Of a stretch of 30,458 nt of DNA, positions 1 to 6,359 are shown piece after piece (position 1 is the first letter of the stretch; each line of letters opens with the position of its first letter). Both the position numbers and the translations under genes were made by a program. Under the pieces are notes generated by a model. That model was not told the DNA's origin. It worked only from the letters and a program-made list of their open reading frames with translations, and ran no database searches. This DNA comes from CAYLLN01 sp036496265 (GTDB lineage: Bacteria > Planctomycetota > Planctomycetia > Pirellulales > Pirellulaceae), in the NCBI GenBank assembly GCA_036496265.1, contig DASXLL010000365.1, positions 1 through 30,458 on the forward strand. Reading direction: 5' to 3'.

Positions 1-673
1 GGAACACACGTGACGGCAATACGACCACCACGTCCGGTGACTGCGCAGAGATGAATCCACCCGCCCCGCCGCCCACCGGCGGAGGACGGACCAACCACCG
101 CCGAAATCCAACCGTTGACACACAGCCCCTACAGAGATGAAACCTAATCGTGAAACAGAATGAACGGGGCGCATGACCGCATGCTCCGGAAAAAGGATTC
201 GGCGGTTAAACTACTCAAAATCGATAGCCCCAAGCGCATGCACTGTACTCGCAGCGAAGATTCACTGTCAAATCCAGAGAATTTCACAGGCGTGCCCAAA
301 GGCAGGACAGTTGGCCCATACCCCTCTCCCAACAATTTCCCGAATTCTTGCCAAATCCCCAAGAATTCGGTCCGGTTTTTCATTCAAATTGCAATCTACC
401 TTTAAGGGCGGCGATATGCGCCCTTGCGCCACATCCGCAGTCCCTACCGCGCCCCCAGCCGTTCACCAATCCACTATTCAAGTCGCGCTAAAGTTGAGCG
501 CACTGGCATTTCAACCCAAATCCCGAACTCCAAAGCCCACAATAACTTCCAACCAGCCGCTCAGGCCCTCGTAATAAAAAAACTTCCAACTTTAGCACCG
601 ACCTCCCGTCCCTTTGCCAACCCAGCCAAGCAATAATTGCGGCCTGCCGCGCATCAACCGTCCGTCGCAAGTC
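1..673. other. Gene-free left end
   Basis: I see no convincing gene here. The open frames are short, overlap on both strands, and their translations are rich in Pro, Ser and Arg with no recognisable domain or credible start. A small perfect hairpin (5-bp arms, 69-73 with 78-82) and a lone TTGACA at 115-120 without a matching -10 are the only structured items. The stretch may be the 3' flank of a gene outside the window plus upstream sequence of the sulfatase gene. Confidence 0.5.
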
Positions 674-701
674 GCCTCAAGTCTCACGCCTCAAGCCTCC
701 C
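674..701. repeat. Degenerate heptad tandem array upstream of sulfatase 1
   Basis: Four consecutive 7-bp units read GCCTCAA, GTCTCAC, GCCTCAA, GCCTCCC. The array ends seven bases before the sulfatase ATG, so it occupies the place where a ribosome binding site would lie; no purine-rich Shine-Dalgarno is visible. It belongs to a group of 7-bp-period arrays found in other gaps of this window. Confidence 0.7.
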
Positions 702-707
702 CCTCCT

Positions 708-2180
708 ATGAAACTCGGCCAAAAACTCCTCGCCCTCCTGGCATTGGTCCTGCCCTTCGCCTCACCCGCCGCGGCTCAACAAGCCAAGCCCAACATCCTC
801 TACATCGCCATCGACGACCTCCGCGACTGGGTCCGCTACCTGGGCTATGAACAAGTCAAGACGCCCAACATGGACCGCGTCGCCGCCCGTAGCGTCACCT
901 TCACCCACGCCTACTGCGCCTCCCCGGTCTGCAATCCCTCTCGCACCGCCCTCATGTCCGGTCAGCGCTCCAGCACCACCGGCGTCTATAGCAACGGCAT
1001 CGACTGGCGGCCGCATGTCACCGAGGTTCCCACCCTCAACGAGTATTTCCGATCCAACGGCTACTACGTCTGTGGTGCCGGCAAAATCTATCACGGCTCC
1101 TATCCCCGCGACAAAGATTGGGACGAATATCACCACGAAAACGCCGTGGATGCCGACGACGTCGATGCGGCCAAAGCCAAGAACAAAAAGGGCAAAGGAA
1201 AAGCAACGAGCGACGCGACGAACGACGGCGTCGGCGGCATCAAGTTCAAGCCGCTGAATGTGAACGACGAGGACATGGTCGATTACGACACGGTTACGTA
1301 CACCCTCAAGCAGCTCAACAAGTCGCACGACAAGCCGCTGTTCGTCGCTTGCGGCCTGCACAAGCCGCACATGCCCTGGGACGTGCCGAAGAAGTACTAC
1401 GACATGTATCCGCTCGACAAGATTCAGTTGCCGAAGGTTCTGGAGACCGACCTCGACGACATCCCGCCCGCCGGCGTCCGCATGGCCAAGCCCGAAGGCG
1501 ATCACGCCGAAATCCTCAAATCAGGCCGCTGGAAGGAAGCCGTCCAAGGCTACCTCGCCGCCATCACCTTCTGCGACGCCATGATCGGCCGCCTCCTCGA
1601 CGGCTTCGAAAAAAGCCCCATGAAAGACAACACCGTCGTCATGTTCTGGAGCGATCACGGCTGGCATCTCGGCGAAAAGCAACACTGGCGCAAGTTCACC
1701 CTCTGGGAAGAAGCGACCCGCGCCCCGTTTCTGGTTTCCGTCCCCGGTCTCACCAAAGCCGGCACCGTTTGCGACCGCACCATCGACTACATGAGCATTT
1801 ACCCCACGCTCTGCGACCTCGCCGGCCTCCCCATTCCCAAACACTGCGAAGGCATCAGCATTAAGCCGCTGTTGGCCAATCCCAAAGCCGCCTGGGACCG
1901 CCCCGCCATCACCACTCACGGCTACCAAAACCACACCGCTCGCAGCGAAGCCTTCCGCTACATCCGCTACGCCGACGGCAGCGAAGAGCTCTACGACGAA
2001 AAAGCCGATCCCCTCGAATGGAAAAACCTCGCCTCCGACTCCAACTACGCTTCCGTCAAAAAAGACCTCGCCCAATGGTTCCCCAAAACCAACGTCCCCA
2101 CCCCCGCCGAAGGCAAATCCAAGGCCAACGTTGACGACGCGACGAAGAAGGCGCGGAGGGCGGCGAAGGCACAGAAGTGA
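708..2180 (+). CDS. Secreted sulfatase, iduronate-2-sulfatase type
   Basis: Type I sulfatase, expected to hydrolyse sulfate esters, probably on sulfated polysaccharides outside the cytoplasm. An N-terminal signal peptide ends near the Ala-Gln pair at 23-24. The metal-binding segment ILYIAIDDLRDW follows, then the C-x-P-S-R signature as CNPSR at residues 75-79. Cys75 is the residue converted to formylglycine in this family. Later the FWSDHGWHLGE segment supplies Asp/His metal ligands, and the end has the usual ELYDEKADPLEWKNL pattern. At 490 residues it is of normal family length. A Lys-rich insert lies at about 155-170, and the C-terminus is Lys/Ala-rich. Substrate cannot be told from sequence. 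The ATG at 708 is chosen because it begins the signal peptide. The stop is shared with a region carrying the promoter of the next gene pair. Confidence 0.92.
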   Translation: MKLGQKLLALLALVLPFASPAAAQQAKPNILYIAIDDLRDWVRYLGYEQVKTPNMDRVAARSVTFTHAYCASPVCNPSRTALMSGQRSSTTGVYSNGIDWRPHVTEVPTLNEYFRSNGYYVCGAGKIYHGSYPRDKDWDEYHHENAVDADDVDAAKAKNKKGKGKATSDATNDGVGGIKFKPLNVNDEDMVDYDTVTYTLKQLNKSHDKPLFVACGLHKPHMPWDVPKKYYDMYPLDKIQLPKVLETDLDDIPPAGVRMAKPEGDHAEILKSGRWKEAVQGYLAAITFCDAMIGRLLDGFEKSPMKDNTVVMFWSDHGWHLGEKQHWRKFTLWEEATRAPFLVSVPGLTKAGTVCDRTIDYMSIYPTLCDLAGLPIPKHCEGISIKPLLANPKAAWDRPAITTHGYQNHTARSEAFRYIRYADGSEELYDEKADPLEWKNLASDSNYASVKKDLAQWFPKTNVPTPAEGKSKANVDDATKKARRAAKAQK

Positions 2181-2182
2181 GA

Positions 2183-2188
2183 TATAAT
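2183..2188 (+). promoter_or_regulatory. Candidate -10 box for the toxin-antitoxin pair
   Basis: A perfect TATAAT lies three bases after the sulfatase stop and 24 bases before the antitoxin ATG at 2213. No good -35 is visible. The position would give a leader of about 18 nt and a promoter for the pair independent of the sulfatase gene. Confidence 0.4.
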
Positions 2189-2212
2189 CGAAATTGCCGA
2201 GCGAGATTAGCG

Positions 2213-2437
2213 ATGTCAGAAACAACAACTGGAATCGTCGTCGGCGATACGATTCAGCTCGATCAGCCACTTCGTATCCCGGATCGAACCCCAGTCACGG
2301 TAACGGTTCAACCCGTTTCAATCCCCCGCGACGAGGCGATTTTGGCATGGGAACGTATCCAGACGAGACTTGAGGACCGGCCAATTCACGGTGGTGGCAA
2401 GCGGTTCACGCGAGATGAGCTGCATGAACGCCATTGA
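2213..2437 (+). CDS. Putative antitoxin of a PIN-type toxin-antitoxin pair
   Basis: Small protein of 74 residues. Residues 10-30 (GDTIQLDQPLRIPDRTPVTV) resemble the short beta-rich domain of DUF104/AbrB-like antitoxins, in which 'I.LD.PL.lPdgt.V.V' is typical. The tail is polar and would be the toxin-binding part. I chose ATG 2213 over a GTG at 2177 that overlaps the sulfatase stop, because the domain starts soon after 2213 and the TATAAT at 2183 lies upstream of it. The gene overlaps the PIN gene by 14 bases, the usual antitoxin-before-toxin order. Function is inferred from the partner and the domain pattern; no DNA-binding test is possible from sequence. Confidence 0.7.
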   Translation: MSETTTGIVVGDTIQLDQPLRIPDRTPVTVTVQPVSIPRDEAILAWERIQTRLEDRPIHGGGKRFTRDELHERH

Positions 2438-2843
2438 TACGAACGTCCTCGTTTACTTATTCGACGTGGATGATGCGACGAAACGATCGCTGGCAATGAG
2501 TGCGTTCAATTCATTGCTGCGGTCGCCGACAGAAACTGTCTTGTTGTGGCAAGTGGCTTGCGAATTTCTGGGGTGTCTGCGACGTTGGCAATCGAGCGGC
2601 AAACTCTCAGCTGACGATGGCGGACGGCACTTTCAGGATATTGTCACGACATTGCGTTTGATCATTCCTTCTCCAAAGGTTTTGGATTCGTCGGTTCGTC
2701 TAATGCAGCGCTACAGCCTTTCGCACTGGGACAGCCTGCTCGTCGCCGCCGCGATTGAAGCCGGCGTTGACACGCTTTACACCGAGGATTTGCAGGCCGG
2801 CGCGCAGTATGAAACCGTAAAAGTCGTTAACCCCCTCGCCTAA
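2424..2843 (+). CDS. PIN-domain ribonuclease toxin, VapC-like
   Basis: PIN-domain protein of 139 residues, expected to be a Mg-dependent RNase and the toxin partner of the upstream gene. The four acidic positions of the family are visible: Asp5 in IDTNVLVYLFD, Glu47 in CEFLG, Asp103 in HWDSLLVAAA and Glu121/Asp122 in YTEDLQAG. The length is normal. ATG 2424 puts the first catalytic Asp at residue 5, as usual; an in-frame ATG at 2415 would add three residues. The start lies inside the antitoxin gene, so the two are probably translationally coupled. The target RNA is unknown. Confidence 0.85.
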   Translation: MNAIDTNVLVYLFDVDDATKRSLAMSAFNSLLRSPTETVLLWQVACEFLGCLRRWQSSGKLSADDGGRHFQDIVTTLRLIIPSPKVLDSSVRLMQRYSLSHWDSLLVAAAIEAGVDTLYTEDLQAGAQYETVKVVNPLA

Positions 2844-2882
2844 CCAAGCGAAAGACTTGGCTGACTCTTGCTTCTCACCCCA

Positions 2883-2911
2883 TTTTCGTGTCTTTTCGTG
2901 TTTTTCGTGGC
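2883..2911. repeat. TTTTCGTG direct repeats
   Basis: Three copies of the octamer TTTTCGTG start at 2883, 2893 and 2902. They lie between the PIN gene and the Tat-exported enolase-superfamily gene. No coding or RNA feature explains them. Similar CACGAAAA-rich intergenic repeats are familiar to me from planctomycete and verrucomicrobial genomes, but this window holds only one array. Confidence 0.6.
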
Positions 2912-2943
2912 CATTCACCCTTCGATGTGACAAGGCGCCAACC

Positions 2944-4194
2944 ATGACCACCTCCCGCCGCCTCTTCCTCGCCGCCACTGCTGCCGCTACCGCCACCCTC
3001 GCAACCTCCACTTCTCGCTCAGCGGAGCCGAAGGTCACCAAAGCCGACCTCGACAAAATCCTCAACCAGCCGGTCCTCAACACGAGCTTCCTCGACCGCC
3101 CCGTGATCGTCGAATCCGTCGAGTTGCTGAAAACCGGTAAAAGCTATCTCGTTCGCTCCCGTTCGACCGACGGTGTCGAAGCGATCACCGCCCCGAATCC
3201 AGCGAAGATGGTTCAAACCTATCCCATCTTCGTCAAAAACATCGCCCCGGTGTTCCTCAAGCGTGATGCCCGAGATCTGCAAACGCTCCTCTGGGACGTC
3301 TATCGCCACGGCGACAATTACAAGCTCCAAGGCATGGCGCTTTGGCCCGGCGTCGCGGCAATCGAAATGTCGCTCCTCGAACTGATGGGCCAAACCGCCA
3401 AACGACCGGTCGCCGACTTCTTCGGCGGCAAACTCAAAAACGACATCGCCATCTACTACGCCAGCGGCGTCCGCGGTAACAAGCCGGAAGCAGAAATCGA
3501 TCACCTGAAGCAACTCGTCGCCGCCGCGGGCGCCAAAGCAATTAAATTCCGCCTCGGCGGGCGCATGAGCAAGAACGCCGATTCGCTCCCTGGCCGCACC
3601 GAGGCCCTGATACCGCTCGTCCGCAAAACATTCGGCGACCAGATGACCCTCTACGCCGATTCCAACAGCTCCTACGGCGCCAAGGAAGCCGTTCGCATCG
3701 GCCGCATCATGGAGGCCAACGGCTACGCCTTCTACGAAGAGCCCTGCGAATTCGACGATCTCTGGTCCACGAAAGAAGTCGCCGACGCTCTGACGATTCC
3801 GATCGCTCTCGGCGAGCAGGAATATTCGATGCACCGCTGGCAGTACTGTATTGCCGAGCGGGCCTGCGACATCGTTCAGCCCGACCTGCATTACGGCGGC
3901 GGCTTCATCCGCGCCACGCAAGTCGCCCGCATGGCCGCGGCCGCCGGCATGCCCGTCATTCCTCACATGTCCGGCGGCGGCCTCGGCTACATGGACGTCG
4001 TCCACTTCGCCTCATTCACGCCCAACATCGGCCCCTTCATGGAATTCAAGGGCAACACCGACCTGCCCGTGCATTGCCCCACCTCCTCGCTCAAACCCGA
4101 AAACGGCATTGTCCGCTGCCCCGACGGCCCCGGCTTCGGCGTCACAATCGATCCCGATTTCGTGAAGAAGTGCGAACGAGTGAAGGCGTCCTAA
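2944..4194 (+). CDS. Mandelate racemase/muconate lactonizing enzyme family protein, Tat-exported
   Basis: Enolase-superfamily enzyme, most likely a sugar-acid dehydratase or an epimerase/racemase acting through an enolate intermediate. The N-terminus MTTSRRLFLAATAAA is a twin-arginine signal followed by an Ala-rich stretch, so the protein is probably exported folded. The catalytic pattern is visible in order: K201-x-R203 in IKFRLGG, Asp239 in YADSNSSY, Glu265/266 in YEEP, Glu291 in LGEQEY and His341 in HMSGGGLGY. The metal ligands are Asp239, Glu265/266 and Glu291. At 416 residues it is near family size plus signal. ATG 2944 was chosen because the upstream in-frame extension to 2857 encodes repeat-derived sequence and the Tat signal begins at 2944. 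Substrate is not determined. Confidence 0.87.
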   Translation: MTTSRRLFLAATAAATATLATSTSRSAEPKVTKADLDKILNQPVLNTSFLDRPVIVESVELLKTGKSYLVRSRSTDGVEAITAPNPAKMVQTYPIFVKNIAPVFLKRDARDLQTLLWDVYRHGDNYKLQGMALWPGVAAIEMSLLELMGQTAKRPVADFFGGKLKNDIAIYYASGVRGNKPEAEIDHLKQLVAAAGAKAIKFRLGGRMSKNADSLPGRTEALIPLVRKTFGDQMTLYADSNSSYGAKEAVRIGRIMEANGYAFYEEPCEFDDLWSTKEVADALTIPIALGEQEYSMHRWQYCIAERACDIVQPDLHYGGGFIRATQVARMAAAAGMPVIPHMSGGGLGYMDVVHFASFTPNIGPFMEFKGNTDLPVHCPTSSLKPENGIVRCPDGPGFGVTIDPDFVKKCERVKAS

Positions 4195-4219
4195 ATGGAG
4201 CAATGAATCACAATTGCGA

Positions 4220-4241
4220 TTGCTAGCGATACCGCTAGCAA
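4220..4241. other. Hairpin after the MR/MLE gene
   Basis: A perfect 9-bp inverted repeat (TTGCTAGCG with CGCTAGCAA) with a 4-nt loop starts 26 bases after the stop of the enolase-superfamily gene. No T-tract follows, so it is not a standard intrinsic terminator. It may stabilise the 3' end of the transcript. Confidence 0.5.
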
Positions 4242-4325
4242 CCGCTCGAATCGTAATCTCGCCGTCAGCTACTGCCATTTGGCGATCGCTACCGGCGGCG
4301 TATTATCCGAACCCGCAATGAACTC

Positions 4326-4352
4326 TGTAGGGAACGCCCTCCGAGGCGTTCC
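4326..4352. repeat. GGAACGCC palindromic element, copy A
   Basis: Inverted repeat GGAACGCC / GGCGTTCC with a 6-nt loop, flanked on the left by TGTAG. It is the reverse orientation of two copies at 20161-20187 and 20208-20234, which carry CTACA on the right. It lies 16 bases before the GTG of the heptosyltransferase gene. Confidence 0.8.
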
Positions 4353-4367
4353 AATGGGAGGGGCACC

Positions 4368-5429
4368 GTGCGAGTTGGGGTTGTGCTGCCAAACTGGGTC
4401 GGTGACGTCGCAATGGCCACGCCCGCGCTGCGAACGCTCCGCAAGCACCTGCCAGACGCCCGCATCATCGGCCTGGCTAAGCCCTACCTGATTTCACTGC
4501 TCGAAGGCACTCCATGGCTCGACGCCATCATCCCCTGGGAACACAAAGGCCCCGGCCGAGTCAGCCGCAGCCTCCAAACGATCCGTCAACTCCGTGCCGA
4601 AGAACTCGACAAGTTAGTCTTGTTCCGCGCCAGCCTGTCCGCCGGCCTGCTCGCCCGGCTCTCGGCCGCCAAACAAACCATCGGCTATGCCCGGCACGGC
4701 CTCGGCTGGCTCGTGAGCAAGCCGATCACGCCCCTGCATCATGGCCGCCGCTCCGAGCCCGTGTCGGCCGTCGATGACTACCTGCATTTGATCAAACAGT
4801 CGTTCGGCTTCGCCGCCACAAGCAAACAACTGGAACTAGCCACGACACCGGCCAACGAAGCGGCAGCCGACGGCTTATGGAAGCGATTGAAACTGCCGCC
4901 GGGCGAGCAAGTCATGCTGCTCAACACCGGCGGGGCGTTCGGCGATGCCAAGCATTGGCCCGCCGAGTATTCGGTGTCACTCGCTCTCCGAGCCGCTGAC
5001 GAGTTCGGCCTGACGATGCTCGTTCTCTGCGGCCCGCAAGAACGCACCGCCGCAGCCGCCATCGAATCGGCCGCCAATCATCCGCGAGTCAAAAGCCTGG
5101 CGACGGAAGACCTCAGCTTCGGTACCACCAAAGCCGTCATTCGCCGCAGCCGCCTGCTCGTCACCACGGACAGCGGCCCGCGGCACATTGCCTCGGCACT
5201 CAACACGCCGACGATCGTCCTGTTTGGCCCCATCGACCCGCGCTGGAGTCACAATTACCAGCAGCAGTCAATTGAGTTGACCGTTCCACTCGATTGCGCT
5301 CCCTGCGGCCAGCGCACCTGCCCACTGGGCCATCACCGCTGCATGCGCGATTTGACAGTCGATCGAGTGCTGCGAGCGGTCGAAAGAACATTGGAGAATT
5401 CGACCGTAGGGTGGGACAAGGCCGCCTAA
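4368..5429 (+). CDS. waaF: Glycosyltransferase family 9, heptosyltransferase II-like
   Basis: Predicted ADP-heptose:LPS heptosyltransferase (GT9, GT-B fold), adding heptose to the lipopolysaccharide inner core on the cytoplasmic side of the membrane. The start MRVGVVLPNWVGDVAMATPAL is the family N-terminal motif. The C-terminal donor site shows NTGGAFGDAKHWP at about 190 and TTDSGPRHIASALNTP with LFGPIDP near 260-290. A Cys-rich CAPC...CPLG...C segment follows, as in WaaF. At 353 residues it matches the family. GTG 4368 is preceded by GGGAGG at a proper distance. The last codons and the TAA stop (5427-5429) lie inside a palindromic repeat element, so the C-terminal TVGWDKAA looks repeat-derived. 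The next gene is another LPS-type glycosyltransferase. Confidence 0.85.
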   Translation: MRVGVVLPNWVGDVAMATPALRTLRKHLPDARIIGLAKPYLISLLEGTPWLDAIIPWEHKGPGRVSRSLQTIRQLRAEELDKLVLFRASLSAGLLARLSAAKQTIGYARHGLGWLVSKPITPLHHGRRSEPVSAVDDYLHLIKQSFGFAATSKQLELATTPANEAAADGLWKRLKLPPGEQVMLLNTGGAFGDAKHWPAEYSVSLALRAADEFGLTMLVLCGPQERTAAAAIESAANHPRVKSLATEDLSFGTTKAVIRRSRLLVTTDSGPRHIASALNTPTIVLFGPIDPRWSHNYQQQSIELTVPLDCAPCGQRTCPLGHHRCMRDLTVDRVLRAVERTLENSTVGWDKAA

Positions 5430-5494
5430 GCGGCCGCAGGCCCACCGCAACGATGGTGGGCCGGCGCTCGCTTCGCTCGTTGGTCCCACCCTAC
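5406..5494. repeat. Nested palindromic element overlapping the waaF stop
   Basis: A 12-bp perfect inverted repeat (5406-5417 GTAGGGTGGGAC with 5483-5494) encloses two further hairpins: GGCCGC/GCGGCC (5420-5425 with 5430-5435) and GCCCACC/GGTGGGC (5440-5446 with 5455-5461). The waaF stop codon lies in the loop of the first inner hairpin. The element could fold as a three-way structure in RNA or a cruciform in DNA. It is not a standard terminator, as no T-run follows. Confidence 0.75.
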
Positions 5495-5520
5495 CACTCA
5501 CATACTCACCACTCACTCTC
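5494..5520. repeat. Heptad array, ACTCACC type
   Basis: Units of 7 bp read ACTCACA, TACTCAC, CACTCAC and then degenerate. They are the reverse complement of the GTGAGTG heptads at 17812-17850. The array sits directly between the palindromic element and the ATG of the GT2 gene. Confidence 0.65.
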
Positions 5521-5529
5521 CGCTTCGCC

Positions 5530-6357
5530 ATGCCCAAACTCACCGTCCTCATCCCCTGCAAAGACGAAATCCAGCACATCCGCGCGTGCATCGAGTCGGT
5601 GCGGCCGATTGCGGACGAAATCCTCGTCGCCGATTCTGGCTCGACCGACGGCACGCTCGACGTGGTTCGCTCACTCGGCGGCTGCCGCGTCATCGAGCGC
5701 GAATATGTCAACTCCGCCGATTTCAAGAATTGGGCCATTCCCCAGGCCCGGCATCAATGGGTCCTAGTCGTCGATGCCGATGAGCGCCTCACGCCTTCGC
5801 TGGCCGGCGAAATCGAGCGGCTGATGGCGGACGAACCTGCCTGCGACGGCTATTCCCTCCGCCGCGACAATTTCTTCTTAGGCCATCCGATCCGCCACTG
5901 CGGCTGGAATACCTCGCGGCTCGTGCGCCTTTTCCGCCGCGAAGGCTCGCATTATCAAACTCGCCGCGTCCACGCCAACGTCGTCGTCGCCAGCGGAAAA
6001 ACCGGTGACCTCGTGCATCCCATGCTCCATCACACAGCCCTGGATCTCGACCGCTTCGTGACCAAGCAGCACCGCTATGCGACTTGGTCTGCGCTCGATG
6101 CCCACGACGCTGGCAAACGCGCGAGTTGGCTGCGGCTGGCCACGCACGCGCCCCTTCGCTTCCTGCAACTCTATCTTCTTCGTGGCGGCGTGCTCGACGG
6201 CCGGGCCGGCGTCGTCGTCTGCGGACTTGCCGCGTGGTACACGTTCCTGAAAGACGCCAAGCTCTGGGCCATGCGCAACTGCCGCGTCTCCGATAACGAC
6301 ACCGCCACCGCCGGCCGCCAGGCCATCGAAACGACTAGAAGTCGCAAAGCGGCGTAG
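5530..6357 (+). CDS. Glycosyltransferase family 2, WaaE/KdtX-like
   Basis: Inverting GT-A glycosyltransferase, resembling LPS-core beta-glucosyltransferases of the WaaE/KdtX group. The N-terminus LTVLIPCKDE begins the nucleotide-sugar domain. ILVADSGSTDGT (31-42) is the typical GT2 strand-loop and VVDADERL (80-87) carries the DxD-type motif (Asp82-Ala-Asp84) that binds the metal and sugar nucleotide. The FSRL-like segment TSRLVRLFRR occurs near 139-148, as in WaaE. At 275 residues it is slightly longer than the family norm. It lies downstream of the heptosyltransferase, separated by 100 bases of repeat sequence, and supports an envelope glycan role. It ends three bases from the stop of the convergent HEAT/TPR gene. 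Confidence 0.82.
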   Translation: MPKLTVLIPCKDEIQHIRACIESVRPIADEILVADSGSTDGTLDVVRSLGGCRVIEREYVNSADFKNWAIPQARHQWVLVVDADERLTPSLAGEIERLMADEPACDGYSLRRDNFFLGHPIRHCGWNTSRLVRLFRREGSHYQTRRVHANVVVASGKTGDLVHPMLHHTALDLDRFVTKQHRYATWSALDAHDAGKRASWLRLATHAPLRFLQLYLLRGGVLDGRAGVVVCGLAAWYTFLKDAKLWAMRNCRVSDNDTATAGRQAIETTRSRKAA

Positions 6358-6359
6358 TT

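Noticed and set aside
160..636. Overlapping open frames in the left end
   Set aside because: They overlap on both strands, have no domain, no ribosome binding site, and compositions typical of translated GC-rich non-coding DNA.
762..2270. Long - strand frames opposite sulfatase 1
   Set aside because: They are shadows of a clearly coding + strand gene with complete sulfatase motifs.
2857..2943. N-terminal extension of the MR/MLE protein
   Set aside because: It translates the TTTTCGTG repeats and sits ahead of a complete Tat signal that starts at 2944.
4220..4241. Intrinsic terminator after the MR/MLE gene
   Set aside because: The stem is good but no T-run follows, so it was kept only as a hairpin.
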